Source: Cheilinus undulatus
Lineage: Eukaryota; Chordata; Actinopteri; Labriformes; Labridae
Reading direction: 5' to 3'
Assembly (NCBI RefSeq): GCF_018320785.1
Contig: NC_054880.1
Span: 642,616-706,615 of the forward strand
Length of the DNA: 64,000 nucleotides
In this document: in pieces, positions 1 to 13,659 of the stretch
How positions within the stretch are numbered: position 1 is the first letter of the stretch
How the letters are laid out: the number at the start of each line of letters is the position of its first letter
Made by a program: the position numbers and the translations under genes
The notes under the pieces: generated by a model
The model's input: the letters and a program-made list of their open reading frames with translations, nothing else
Told to the model about the DNA's origin: nothing
The model's database searches: none

Positions 1-1018
1 CCTTAGAGACCCCCCTTAAAGACCCCGTCTGTAGCCCTGTCTGGACCCCCTTACTGGCCTCTTAGAGACCCCCCTTAAAGACCCCGTCTGTAGCTCTGTC
101 TGGACCCCTTATTGGCCCCTTAGAGACCCCCTTAGAGATCCCCATCTGTAGCCCTTTCTGGACCCCCTTACTGGCCCCTTAGAGACCCCCTTAGAGATCC
201 CGTCTGTAGCTCTGTCTGGACCCCCTTATTGGCCCCTTAGAGACTCCCCTTAGAGATCCCCGTCCGTAGCCCTGTCTGGACCCCCTTATTGGCCCCTTAG
301 AGACCCCCCTTAAAGACCCCGTCTGTAGCCCTGTCTGGACCCCCTTATTGGCCCCTTAGAGACCCCCTTAAAGACCCCGTCTGTAGCCCTGTCTGGACCC
401 CCTTATTGGCCGCTGTAGAGACCCCCCTTAAAGACCCCGTCTGTAGCCCAGTCTGGACCCCCTTATTGGCCCCTTAGAGACCGCCCTTAGAGATCCCCCT
501 CTGTAGCCCTTTCTGGACCCCCTTACTGGCCCCTTAGAGACCCCCTTAGAGATCCCGTCTGTAGCTCTGTCTGGACCCCTTTAGAGACCCCGCCTGTAGC
601 TCTGTCTGGACCCCCTTATTGGCCCCTGTAGAGACCCCCCTTAAAGACCCCGTCTGTAGCTCTGTCTGGACCCCCTTATTGGCCCCTTAGAGACCCCCCT
701 TAGAGATCCCCATCTGTAGCCCTTTCTGGACCCCCTTACTGGCCCCTTAGAGACCCCCCTTAGAGATCCCCGTCTGTAGCTCTGTCTGGACCCCCTTAAT
801 GGCCCCTGTAGAGACCCCCTTTAGAGACCCCCGTCTGTAGCTCTGTCTGGACCCCCTTATAGGCCCCTGTAGCGACCCCCCTTAAAGACCCCGTCTGTAG
901 CTCTGTCTGGACCCCCTTAATGGCCCCTTAGAGACCCCCCTTAGAGATCCCCGTCTGTAGCTCTGTCTGGACCCCCTTATTGGCCTCTGTAGAGACCCCC
1001 CTTAGAGACCCCCGTCTG
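1..1018. repeat. minisatellite, unit about 58-60 bp
   Basis: Diverged tandem copies, each containing CCTTAGAGACC, CCCGTCTGTAGC and TCTGGACCCCCTTATTGG blocks. The array runs off the left window edge. On the minus strand it lies in the intron that follows the zinc-finger-type exon at 1073-1364, starting about 55 bp after the splice donor. No coding sequence is seen in it. Confidence 0.95.
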
Positions 1019-1072
1019 TCTATGGCCGTCCCTGAGCCGCGGGTCCTCCCTCCCCCGTTTCCAGGGGCTGAC

Positions 1073-1364
1073 CTGCTCTGTGGATCTTGACCTGGGCTTC
1101 TTTCATCACGGCATCCAGCAGCCTCCTCTGGCGGCAGATTTCCCGCTCTGAGCGCTGCATGCGCTCCTCGTACTCCGCCACGGTCTCCTCCAGCAGAGCC
1201 ACGATCTCCTCCGCCGCCGCCGTTAGCCGCTCGGTGAGCAGCGCCCTCAGCGCCGGGACTCCAGCCGCCTCTGCTGCTCCCTTTTCCAGCTGCAGCAGGA
1301 AGGCTTCCGCGGCGGACATCATCCGCTCATGGACCGACTCCCGGAGCAGCTGCAGCCCGCACAT
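1073..1364 (-). CDS. first coding exon of a zinc-finger-type protein (partial)
   Basis: The frame from ATG at 1364 reads MCGLQLLRESV..., then LTERLTAAAEEIVALLEE, EYEERMQ and CRQRRLLDAVMK, and ends near KIHRA. This helical, acidic leader is the usual first exon of many teleost C2H2 zinc-finger proteins, where the finger array is in exon 2. A consensus-like donor (GAGCAG|GTCAGC) ends the exon at 1073 with one base of the next codon. A longer open frame continues upstream to an ATG at 1421, but only the part from MCGLQLL resembles the family. Two further in-frame Mets (MM, residues 15-16 of this model) are alternative starts. No finger exon is found to the left; it probably lies beyond the window. 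The family call rests on remembered similarity; no finger is visible. Confidence 0.7.
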
Positions 1365-1689
1365 CCTCACCGTTTCAGCGGACAAAGACTCACAGCGGCA
1401 CCGGGGACGGACGGAGACCACCGGACTGGTAAACAGAGCTCAGAGGAGGAGAGAGGGGGACTACCGCGACCCCTGCTGGACGGGAGGGAGACCATGCCAG
1501 GATCATTGATCCTCACACGGATCAATAAAGAAAATACCGATAAAACCAGAATAATAACTGATAATACAGTTAGAGTCTGAATTAAGGTGTTCTGCTTTAG
1601 CTCAGCGGCTATAAATCATTCTAGACCAGGCTTAAAAAAATAAAACAGTGCAGTAGTTTAAAAGTGTTTGTGAGCATCCATGAATCTGG
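1365..1689. other. upstream flank of zinc-finger-type exon
   Basis: GC-rich near the exon, then AT-rich. It would hold the promoter and 5' UTR of the minus-strand exon. I see no further exon. Confidence 0.4.
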
Positions 1690-2191
1690 ATAATAATAAT
1701 AATAATAATAATGATAATAATAATAATAATAATAATAACAACAACAACAAAAACAGTAAAAATAATAATGATGATAATATTAATAATTATAATATTAATA
1801 ATAATGATAATAATAATGATATTAAAAATAATATAATAATATTAATAATAATATTAAAATAATGATAATATCTATAATAATAATAATGATAATATTAATA
1901 ATAATAATAATGATAATAATAATAATAATAATAACAACAACAACAACAAAAACAGTAAAAATAATAATGATGATAATATTAATAATTATAATATTAATAA
2001 TAATGATAATAATAATGATATTAAAAATAATATAATAATATTAATAATAATATTATAATAATGATAATATCTATAATAATAATAATGATAATATTACTAA
2101 TAATGGTTATAATAATGATAATATTAATAATATTATTGTTAATATTACTAATATAATAATGACAATAATAATGATAATATTATTAATTATG

Positions 2192-2225
<34 letters not shown>

Positions 2226-3156
2226 CAACAAAAACAGTAAAAATAATAATGATGATAATATTAATAATTATAATATTAATAATAATGATAATAATAATGA
2301 TATTAAAAATAATATAATAATATTAATAATAATATTATAATAATGATAATATCTATAATAATAATAATGATAATATTATAATAATGGTTATAATAATGAT
2401 AATATTAATAATATTATTGTTAATATTACTAATATAATAATGATAATAATAATGATAATATTAATAATAATGACAATAATAATGATAATATTAATAATAA
2501 TGATAATAATAATAATGATAATATTAATAATAATGACAATAATAATGATAATATTAATAATAATGACAATAATAATGATAATATTAATAATAATGATAAT
2601 AATAATTATGATAATATTAATAATAATGACAATAATAATGATAATATTAATAATAATGACAATAATAATGATAATATTAATAATAATGATAATAATAATA
2701 ATGATAATATTAATAATAATGACAATAATAATGATAATATTAATAATAATGATAATAATAATAATGATAATATTAATAATAATGACAAAATAATGATAAT
2801 ATTAATAATAATGATAATAATTATGATAATATAATAATGATAATAATAATGATAATATTAATAATAATGACAATAATAATGATAATATTAATAATAATGA
2901 CAATAATAATGATAATATTAATAATAATGATAATAATAATAATAATAATATTAATAATAATGACAATAATAATGATAATATTAATAATAATGATAATAAT
3001 AATAATGATAATATTAATAATAATGACAATAATAATTATAATATTAATAATAATGACAATAATAATGATAATATTAATAATAATGATAATAATAATGATA
3101 ATATTAATAATAATGATAATAATAATAATGATTATGATAATATTAATAACAAAGAC

Positions 3157-3194
<38 letters not shown>

Positions 3195-3259
3195 TAATAA
3201 TAATAATAGATAATAATGATAATGATAATATTAATAACAAAGACTATAATAATAATAAT

Positions 3260-3306
<47 letters not shown>

Positions 3307-3328
3307 TGATAATATTAATAACAAAGAC

Positions 3329-3366
<38 letters not shown>

Positions 3367-3400
3367 TAATAATGATGATGATAATATTAATAACAAAGAC

Positions 3401-3435
<35 letters not shown>

Positions 3436-3457
3436 TGATAATATTAATAACAAAGAC

Positions 3458-3501
<44 letters not shown>

Positions 3502-3523
3502 TGATAATATTAATAACACAGAC

Positions 3524-3567
<44 letters not shown>

Positions 3568-4437
3568 TAATAATGATGATGATAATATTAATAATAATGA
3601 CAATAATAATGACAATATTAATAATAATGATAATAATAATAATGATAATATTAATAATAATGTCAATAATAATTATAATATTAATAATAATGACAATAAT
3701 AATGTTAATATTAATAATAATGATAATAATAATGATAATATTAATAATAATGATAATAATAATGATAATATTAATAATAATGACAATAATAATTATAATA
3801 TTAATAAGAATCACAATAATAATCATAATAATAATAATAATCATTCTAATAATAATGATAATATTAATAATAATGACAATAATAATTATAATATTAATAA
3901 TAATGACAATAATAATGATAATATTAATAATAATGACAATAATAATTATAATATTAATAATAATGATAATAATAATAATGATAATATTAATAATAATGAT
4001 AATAATAATAATGATAATATTAATAATAATGACAATAATTATTATAATATTAATAATAATGACAATAATAATGATAATATTAATAATAATGACAATAATA
4101 ATTATAATATTAATAATAATGACAATAATAATGATAATATTAATAATAATGACAATAATAATTATAATATTAATAATAATGACAATAATAATGATAATAT
4201 TAATAATAATGATAATAATAATAATGATAATATTAATAATAATGACAATAATAATTATAATATTAATAATAATGACAATAATAATGATAATATTAATAAT
4301 AATGACAATAATAATTATAATATTAATAATAATTATAATAATAATAATTATAATATTAATAATAATGATAATAATAATAATAATGATAATATTAATAATA
4401 ATGACAATAATAATGATAATATTAATAATAATAATAT
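1690..4437. repeat. (AAT)n-rich low-complexity block with 30/33-bp higher-order units
   Basis: Almost entirely AAT, GAT and GAC triplets. Between about 2440 and 4437 a 30-bp unit (GATAATATTAATAATAATGA then CAATAATAAT) alternates with a 33-bp form that has one extra AAT. Because the units are multiples of three, they stay open in several frames and give long Asn-rich and Ile-rich frames that are not genes. Confidence 0.97.
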
Positions 4438-5523
4438 AAGCATCAAACTAGATAGAAGACTCTGGAAGGGTTCAGACGTGCCGATCTTGATGAAACAGGA
4501 TCCTGGGTTTTCCCAGGTGTGGCTTTGGATCCTGGTGGTCTCATCCTGATGTAATGGGGTCAGTCTGGTCCACCTTAAAGGAGTCCATGAGGAGAACAGA
4601 TCCATTAAGCAGGAACTTTAAAATGCCAGACAGTGATGTCACTGCCTGACGGACCAATCAGACGACAGAACCATGAGAACCAGAACCTGCTTCACCCCTG
4701 ATCCCCTTCCTTTGACCCCGCCTCCAGCTGTTTAAAGATCCCAACCGTCCTGATCAATCAGCATCAATACTGTCCTGGTGTTATCGATCAGTTCTTCTCT
4801 GACTGGAGGAAACTGCCGTCTACGACACGTCACCTCTAAACTAGTTTAGTCTGAAGTCACCGAGGTGACGCTGGTCTGACTTTTCCTCTCATTTATTTCT
4901 ATGGCGTTAACCTCGAACACGTCACATGACCGTCCTCATTCAGACGCCTGACCAGCCTTCATCCTGCTGGTTCAGACACGGATTTAAACATGGAGTCACG
5001 GTTTAGCCGAAGGGACTAACATCAGGGAGCTGTGCTCAGACTCTGCTGGCGCGTCAACCTGGAAATACGACCCTCTCTAACCTCCACATGTGACCTTTCT
5101 GCTAGCCTCCAGTGTCTCCTCGGTGCGTTGGTTCCTGTTCTTCCAGAGTCCTGGATCTCTGACAGATTCACCGCTGATGTCTGGCTGACAGAAACACAGA
5201 GGTCAGAGGTCATTCATCATGAATGGGTTAAACTCCTCGTCTCCACTGACAGAGTGCAGCAGCGTGTCTCCTGCAGACAAACGTCCACAAACGTGGAAAA
5301 GAAAGAACCGAGAGCCGCTCAGATCTCTGACCAGGATCCTGCTGCAGTTAAACAGATCCAAAAACCTCGCTCAGAGTTTCAGGGACACAGGAGGCTGGTT
5401 CAGATCCACAATCCTAGAAGCTTACCGGTCCTTTAGACCAGAGAGGAGTGAAGGACGGGGACACACTGAGGATTCAAAATGTCTAAACACTAGTTCACTA
5501 AAACAGGAAAAAACCCACTAAAC
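4438..5523. other. unique DNA without recognised gene
   Basis: Mixed-composition sequence with short open frames of up to about 134 codons that resemble nothing I know and have no convincing splice sites. Possibly intronic or intergenic. Confidence 0.5.
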
Positions 5524-5531
5524 CTTTAGAT

Positions 5532-6317
5532 CAGGGGTGTCAAACTCAAGGCCTGGGGGCCAAATGTGGCCTGTGGAACAGTTATACCCGGCCCACAATA
5601 TCCTATCATATTTTTATCCTAACTGGCCCTAAAATACGAGGTCTGCAGATTTACTCCAGGATAAAAATGTAAAATTAACCCTGATGACACCAAATATCTC
5701 TAATTCATAAAAATGTAACAAAAAATAAGTAGAAATAAGAAAAAAAGAAACGGATTTGTGTTTTCATTTCATATTTTACGTTTTGCGTCGCACAATTATA
5801 ACTTTAATTAACTATCCGGGCTTTTATTTCATATTTTGACCATTTTCAATTTATCATTTCAACTTTATCTCATAATTTTGGCTTTTTAAACTTATAATTT
5901 TGACTTTTTATACCACATTTTGACTTTGTAAATGTATTATTTTCCCTTTTTATCTCATATTTTGGCCTTTTATGTGCACCATTTTAACTTGTAAATCATA
6001 TTTTTGCTTTAAAACAAGACTGTGACTTTCTTTTTCACATATTTAGCTTTTAAAATCATTATTTTAACATCTTATTTTGTGTTTTGACCTTTTGAACTGA
6101 TAAGTTTGACTTTTTATCTCAGATTTTGAACCTTTAAACTAATCATTGTGACTTTTTAAATCTCTAAATCCTTTATCATCAGTGCTAGTTTTTCCCCTTA
6201 ATTTATTACTGGTGAGAATGAGGTTAACAGTTTGGTTTAATGTGGACCCTGTTAGACCCTCAGGTTAGTCCTTAATTCAGAATCCGGCCCCCTCTGTGAC
6301 TGAGTCTGACACCCCTG
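5532..6317. mobile_element. non-autonomous hAT-type element with perfect 8-bp target duplication
   Basis: Begins CAGGGGTGTCAAACTC and ends GAGTCTGACACCCCTG, which are near-perfect terminal inverted repeats. It is flanked by identical 8-bp copies of CTTTAGAT (5524-5531 and 6318-6325), the hAT signature length. The interior is AT-rich and non-coding. Inverted or partial relatives occur near 35766 and 51295. Confidence 0.9.
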
Positions 6318-6522
6318 CTTTAGATAGACTTTAAAATCTGGAGCCTAATTTAAAAACATGTCAGTTTTAATGCAAACCTTAAACCTGAAGTTAGAGAACG
6401 TTCCAGTAAGATTATTTGGTATTAGAGTCGATTTACTGAGTCCTAAAAATGAGAATCAGAATTTAAATGAAAATCTGGTTTTAAAAACGCAGCCAGAATC
6501 TGGGACCAGTTCAGGAACCACT

Positions 6523-6622
6523 NNNNNNNNNNNNNNNNNNNNNNNNNNNNNNNNNNNNNNNNNNNNNNNNNNNNNNNNNNNNNNNNNNNNNNNNNNNNNN
6601 NNNNNNNNNNNNNNNNNNNNNN
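6523..6622. other. assembly gap (100 N)
   Basis: Exactly 100 Ns, immediately left of a 6-kb minisatellite. This is probably a gap of unknown size. Confidence 0.99.
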
Positions 6623-9600
6623 ATCCAGACTCTGACCCTCTATCCGGACTCTAACCATCTCTATCCGGACTCTGACCCTCTATCCAGACTCTGACCCTCT
6701 ATCCGGACTCTAACCCTCTCTATCCGACCTCTGACCCTCTATCTGGACTCTGACACTCTATCCGGACTCTAACCCTCTATCCGGACTCTAACCATCTCTA
6801 TCGGGACTCTGACCCTCTATCCGGACTCTAACCATCTCTATCCGGACTCTAACCCTCTCTATCGGGACTCTAACCCTCTATCCGGCCTCTGACCCTCTAT
6901 CCGGACTCTGACCCTCTATCCGGACTCTAACCCTCTATCCGGCCTCTGACCCTCTATCCGGACTCTAACCCTCTATCCGGACTCTAACCCTCTATCCGGC
7001 CTCTGACCCTCTATCCGGACTCTAACCCTCTATCCGGACTCTAACCCTCTATCCGTACTCTGACCCTCTATCCGGACTCTGACCCTCTATCCAGCCTCTG
7101 ACCCTCTATCCGGACTCTAACCCTCTATCCGGACTCTAACCCTCTCTATCGGGACTCTAACCCTCTATCCGGACTCTAACTATCTCTATCTGGACTCTAA
7201 CCCTCTCTATCGGGACTCTAACCCTCTATCCGGACTCTAACCATCTCTATCTGGACTCTAACCCTCTCTATTGGGACTCTGACCCTCTCTATTGGGACTC
7301 TAACCATCTCTATCCGGACTCTAACCATCTCTATCCGGACTCTAACCCTCTCTATCCGGACTCTAACCATCTCTATCCGGACTCTAACCATCTCTATCCG
7401 GACTCTAACCCTCTATCCGGACTCTAACCATCTCTATCCGGACTCTAGCCCTCTATCCGGACTCTAACCATCTCTATCCGGACTCTGACCCTCTATCTGG
7501 ACTCTAACCATCTCTATCCAGACTCTGACCCTCTATCCGGACTCTAACCATCTCTATCCGGACTCTGACCCTCTATCCGGACTCTAACCCTCTATCCAGA
7601 CTCTAACCATCTCTATCTGGACTCTTACCATCTCTATCCGGACTCCAACCCTCTATCCGGACTCTAACCATCTCTATCGGGACTCTAACCCTCTATCCGG
7701 ACTCTAACCATCTCTATCCGGACTCTGACCCTCTATTCGGACTGTAACCCTCTATCCGGACTCTAACCATCTCTATCTGGACTCTAACCATCTCTATCCG
7801 GACTCTAACCATCTCTATCCGGACTCTGACCCTCTATCCGGACTCTAACCATCTCTATTCGGACTCTGACCCTCTATCCGGACTCTAACCCTCTATCCGG
7901 ATTCTAACCATCTCTATCTGGACTCTAACCCTCTCTATCCAGACTCTAACCATCTCTATCCGGACTCTAACCCTCTCTATCCGGACTCTAACCCTCTCTA
8001 TCGGGACTCTAACCCTCTATCCGGACTCTAACCATCTCTATCCGGACTCTAACCATCTCTATCCGGACTCTAACCCTCTCTATTGGGACTCTGACCCTCT
8101 ATCCGGACTCTAACCATCTATCCGGACTCTAACCCTCTATCCGGACTCTAACCATCTCTATCCGGACGCTAGCCCTCTATCTGGACTCTAACCATCTCTA
8201 TCCGGACTCTAACCATCTCTATCCGGACTCTGACCCTCTATCCGGACTCTAACCATCTCTATCCGGACTCTAACCCTCTCTATCCGGACTCTAACCCTCT
8301 ATCCGGACTCTAACCCTCTATCCGGACTCTAACCATCTCTATCCGGACTCTAACCATCTCTATCTGGACTCTAACCCTCTCTATCCGGACTCTAACCATC
8401 TCTATCCGGACTCTAACCCTCTCTATCCGGACTCTAACCCTCTATCCGGACTCTAACCCTCTATCCGGACTCTAACCATCTCTATCCGGACTCTAACCAT
8501 CTCTATCCGGACTCTAACCCTCTATCCGGACTCTAACCCTCTATCCGGACTCTGACCATCTCTATCCGGACTCTGACCATCTCTATCTGGACTCTAACCA
8601 TCTCTATCTGGACTCTAACCCTCTCTATCCGGACTCTAACCATCTCTATCTGGACTCTAACCATCTCTATCTGGACTCTGACCATCTCTATCCGGACTCT
8701 GACCATCTCTATCTGGACTCTAACCATCTCTATCTGGACTCTAACCCTCTCTATCCAGACTCTAACCATCTCTATCCGGACTCTAACCCTCTCTATCCGG
8801 ACTCTAACCCTCTATCCGGACTCTAACCCTCTATCCGGACTCTAACCATCTCTATCCGGACTCTAACCATCTCTATCCGGACTCTAACCCTCTATCTGGA
8901 CTCTAACCCTCTATCCGGACTCTGACCATCTCTATCCGGACTCTGACCATCTCTATCCGGACTCTAACCCTCTATCCGGACTCTAACCCTCTATCCGGAC
9001 TCTAACCATCTCTATCCGGACTCTAACCATCTCTATCCGGACTCTGACCCTCTCTATCCGGACTCTGACCCTCTCTATCCGGACTCTGACCCTCTATCCG
9101 GACTCTAACCATCTCTATCCGGACTCTGACCCTCTATCCGGACTCTAACCCTCTATCCGGACTCTAACCATCTCTATCTGGACTCTTACCATCTCTATCC
9201 GGACTCTAACCCTCTCTATCCAGACTCTAACCATCTCTATCCGGACTCTAACCCTCTCTATCCTTACTCTAACCCCCTATCCGGACTCTAACCCTCTATC
9301 CGGACTCTTACCATCTCTATCCGGACTCTAACCATCTCTATACGGACTCTAACCCTCTATCCGGACTCTAACCCTCTATCCGGACTCTAACCCTCTATCC
9401 GGACTCTGACCATCTCTATCCGGACTCTGACCATCTCTATCCGGACTCTGACCCTCTATCCGGACTCTAACCCTCTATCCGGACTCTGACCATCTCTATC
9501 CGGACTCTAACCATCTCTATCCGGACTCTAACCCTCTCTATCCGGACTCTAACCATCTCTATCCGGACTCTAACCATCTCTATGCGGACGCTCGCGCTCT

Positions 9601-12600
9601 ATCCGGACTCTAACCCTCTATCCGGACTCTTACCATCTCTATCCGGACTCTAACCATCTCTATCCGGACTCTTACGCTCTATCCTGACTCTAACCCTCTA
9701 TCCGGACTCTGACCATCTCTATCCGGACTCTAACCATCTCTATCCGGACTCTAACCCTCTCTATCCGGACTCTGACCATCTCTATCCGGACTCTAACCAT
9801 CTCTATCCGGACGCTAGCCCTCTATCTGGACTCTAACCATCTCTATCCGGACTCTAACCATCTCTATCCGGACTCTGACCCTCTATCCGGACTCTAACCA
9901 TCTCTATCCGGACTCTAACCCTCTCTATCCGGACTCTAACCCTCTATCCGGACTCTAACCCTCTATCCGGACTCTAACCATCTCTATCCGGACTCTAACC
10001 ATCTCTATCTGGACTCTAACCCTCTCTATCCGGACTCTAACCATCTCTATCCGGACTCTAACCCTCTCTATCCGGACTCTAACCCTCTATCCGGACTCTA
10101 ACCCTCTATCCGGACTCTAACCATCTCTATCCGGACTCTCACCATCTCTATCCGGACTCTAACCCTCTATCTGGACTCTAACCCCTCTATCCGACTCTGA
10201 CCATCTCTATCCGGACTCTAACTATCTCTATCTGGACTCTAACCCTCTCTATCGGGACTCTAACCCTCTATCCGGACTCTAACCATCTCTATCAGGACTC
10301 TAACCATCTCTATCCGGACTCTAACCATCTCTATCCGGACTCTGACCCTCTATCTGGACTCTAACCATCTCTATCCGGACTCTCACCCTCTCTATCCCGA
10401 CTCTAACCATCTCTATCCGGACTCTTACCCTCTCTAAGGTCTCTCTACATCTCTATCCGGACTCTCACCCTCTATCCGGACTCTAACCCTCTATCCGGAC
10501 TCTAACCATCTCTATCCGGACTCTAACTCTCTCTATCCAGACTCTAACTCTCTCTATCTGGACTCTTACACTCTATCCGGACTCTGACCCTCTATCCGGA
10601 CTCTGACCCTCTATCCGGACTCTGACCCTCTATCCAGACTCTGACCCTCTATCCGGACTCTAACCATCTCTATCCGGACTCTGACCCTCTATCCAGACTC
10701 TGACCCTCTATCCGGACTCTAACCCTCTCTATCCGGACTCTGACCCTCTATCCGGACTCTAACCATCTCTATCCGGACTCTGACCCTCTATCCGGACTCT
10801 AACCCTCTATCCGGACTCTAACCATCTCTATCTGGACTCTTACCATCTCTATCCGGACTCTAACCCTCTCTATCCAGACTCTAACCATCTCTATCCGGAC
10901 TCTAACCCTCTCTATCCTTACTCTAACCCCCTATCCGGACTCTAACCCTCTATCCGGACTCTTACCATCTCTATCCGGACTCTAACCATCTCTATACGGA
11001 CTCTAACCCTCTATCCGGACTCTAACCCTCTATCCGGACTCTAACCCTCTATCCGGACTCTGACCATCTCTATCCGGACTCTGACCATCTCTATCCGGAC
11101 TCTGACCCTCTATCCGGACTCTAACCCTCTATCCGGACTCTGACCATCTCTATCCGGACTCTAACCATCTCTATCCGGACTCTAACCCTCTCTATCCGGA
11201 CTCTAACCATCTCTATCCAGACTTTAACCCTCTATCCGGACTCTAACCATCTCTATCCGGACTCTAACCCTCTATCCGGACTCTAACCCTCTATCCGGAC
11301 TCTAACCCTCTCTATCCGGACTCTAACCATCTCTATCCGGACTCTAACCCTCTCTATCCGGACTCTGACCCTCTCTATCCGGACTCTGACCCTCTATCCG
11401 GACTCTAACCATCTCTATCCGGACTCTAACCATCTCTATCCGGACTCTGACCATCTCTATCCGGACTCTAACCATCTCTATCCGGACTCTAACACTCTAT
11501 CCGGACTCTAACCATCTATCCGGACTCTAACCCTCTATCCGGACTCTAACCATCTCTATCCGGACTCTGACCCTCTCTATCCGGACTCTGACCCTCTCTA
11601 TCCGGACTCTAACCATCTCTATCCGGACTCTGACCCTCTCTATCCGGACTCTGACCCTCTCTATCCGGACTCTAACCATCTCTATCCGGACTCTGACCAT
11701 CTCTATCCGGACTCTAACCATCTCTATCCGGACTCTAACCCTCTCTATCCGGACTCTAACCCTCTATCCGGACTCTAACCATCTCTATCCAGACTTTAAC
11801 CCTCTATCCGGACTCTAACCATCTCTATCCGGACTCTAACCCTCTATCCGGACTCTAACCCTCTATCCGGACTCTTACCATCTCTATCCGGACTCTAACC
11901 ATCTCTATACGGACTCTAACCCTCTATCCGGACTCTAACCCTCTATCCGGACTCTAACCCTCTATCCGGACTCTGACCATCTCTATCCGGACTCTGACCA
12001 TCTCTATCCGGACTCTGACCCTCTATCCGGACTCTAACCCTCTATCCGGACTCTGACCATCTCTATCCGGACTCTAACCATCTCTATCCGGACTCTAACC
12101 CTCTCTATCCGGACTCTAACCATCTCTATCCAGACTTTAACCCTCTATCCGGACTCTAACCATCTCTATCCGGACTCTAACCCTCTATCCGGACTCTAAC
12201 CCTCTATCCGGACTCTAACCCTCTATCCGGACTCTAACCATCTCTATCCGGACTCTAACCCTCTCTATCCGGACTCTGACCCTCTCTATCCGGACTCTGA
12301 CCCTCTATCCGGACTCTAACCATCTCTATCCGGACTCTAACCATCTCTATCCGGACTCTGACCATCTCTATCCGGACTCTAACCATCTCTATCCGGACTC
12401 TAACACTCTATCCGGACTCTAACCATCTATCCGGACTCTAACCCTCTATCCGGACTCTAACCATCTCTATCCGGACTCTGACCCTCTCTATCCGGACTCT
12501 GACCCTCTCTATCCGGACTCTAACCATCTCTATCCGGACTCTGACCCTCTCTATCCTGACTCTGACCCTCTCTATCCGGACTCTAACCATCTCTATCCGG

Positions 12601-12715
12601 ACTCTGACCCTCTCTATCCGGACTCTGACCCTCTATCCGGACTCTAACCATCTCTATCCGGACTCTGACCCTCTCTATCCGGACTCTAACCATCTCTATC
12701 CGGACTCTAACCCCC
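6623..12715. repeat. 6.1-kb minisatellite of alternating 19- and 21-bp units
   Basis: Units are CCCTCTATCCGGACTCTAA (19 bp) and a 21-bp form with CCATCTCTATCCGGACTCTAA, mixed with GACC variants. Longer blocks are themselves duplicated: about 9170-9560 closely repeats at about 10820-11200 and again after 11860. On the minus strand the array starts 34 bp after the splice donor of the exon at 12750. Open frames rich in MVRVRIE on the minus strand are products of the repeat. Confidence 0.97.
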
Positions 12716-12749
12716 TATCTGAGCTCCAGCTTCATCCCCAGACACTCAC

Positions 12750-12978
12750 CAGGCTCCTCCGCTCCTCCCCCGGCCTGTCTCCCCTCCCTGTAGCCGCTGT
12801 AGATGTGCTCCACGGCGGCGGTGATGAGCTCGGTGAGCCGCTCCTTCAGCTCCCCGGTGTCCGCCTCCCGGTGCTCCTTCAGCAGCCTGTAGATCTCCTC
12901 CGCCGCTAACCGGAGCTGCTCGTCGACCAGAGCCCTCAGCCGACGGTTCTCCGAGCTCACGGATCTCCTTTTGGACAT
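12750..12978 (-). CDS. first coding exon of a second zinc-finger-type protein (partial)
   Basis: ATG at 12978 opens MSKRRSVSSENRRLRALVDE..., followed by QLRLAAEEIYRLLKEH and LKERLTELITAAVEHIYSGYREG. The leader has the same kind as the one at 1073-1364 (paired LTAAAEEI / ITAAVEHI helices), typical of fish C2H2 zinc-finger genes. A strong donor (GAGCCTG|GTGAGTG) ends the exon at 12750 in phase 1. The ATG lies about 270 bp from the divergent dusp11 upstream region, so the two may share a promoter. No zinc-finger exon is present between here and the left edge. It could be a paralogue of the left gene or an alternative first exon of the same gene. Confidence 0.75.
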
Positions 12979-13255
12979 TTTTGACCCCAGTTTACACCGA
13001 ACAAAGAGCGGGATGTAAACAAAGCCAGGCTACTTCCGGGGTCTTCACCAACACGTCATTTCCTGCTTACGTCGGAGTACGTCTATCGTTGTCTGCTAAC
13101 AGCTAACGGCTAACATCGCCGTTAACTGTCCGGTTACCGGACTCCGGAGCTTTTTCTGTGTTTTGGGGGGTGTTACGGAGTTTTTCGGACCCTGTCGAGG
13201 TTTTCTCTTGCCTCTTGTCTGTCCAGGAGCTGATTTCACCCAAACACTAGGTAAC
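12979..13255. promoter_or_regulatory. probable bidirectional promoter (zinc-finger gene / dusp11)
   Basis: Compact GC-rich stretch between the minus-strand ATG at 12978 and the plus-strand dusp11 region. It contains an ETS-like TACTTCCGGG at 13031 and several CG-containing ACGTC motifs, and no TATA box. A possible non-coding dusp11 exon ends near 13250 (ACACTAG|GTAACG), which would pair with the acceptor at 15098-15099. This is inference from position and motifs only. Confidence 0.4.
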
Positions 13256-13659
13256 GTGATTACGGTAATCTGGAGAGGAAAACTTAAACCCTGAATAAAA
13301 ACACATTTTTAGGGGCAGACGTTTATTCTGGTGATTCTGGCTCCATCTCAGTTTTATAAATATTATTTTTAACATAACTTAAACTAAGAACATGGGGCAG
13401 AAGAGCATGTTTGCCACTAACTGTGGGTCTCTGAATCATTATTGGTGTTTCTACTCTAATGGTCCGTAACACTAAACACAGTTTAACTTCCGGTCATCAC
13501 TGTCCTGTAACCCTCAGCCATCTCCAGGGACAGTTCTGTCCATGTGGGACATTTTTTCCTTTTTCTCTGCTCACCAGTTTGGCTGTGTTAGTGCAAATGC
13601 TCTCATTTTTGTAACAACGTTTTTAGGCAGATTTTTGAGTTTAAATGTCAGTTTCTCTC

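Noticed and set aside
2837-4549. A 570-codon Asn-rich open frame and similar Ile-rich frames on both strands
   Set aside because: They are translations of AAT/ATT triplet repeats, open in several frames at once, without start context or splice signals.
8533-11721. Minus-strand MVRVRIE-repeat frames
   Set aside because: Product of 21-bp repeat units, which keep frame by chance.
6623-12715. A CRISPR array or centromeric satellite
   Set aside because: There are no unique spacers between repeats, and unit lengths of 19/21 bp with head-to-tail packing indicate an ordinary minisatellite in vertebrate DNA.
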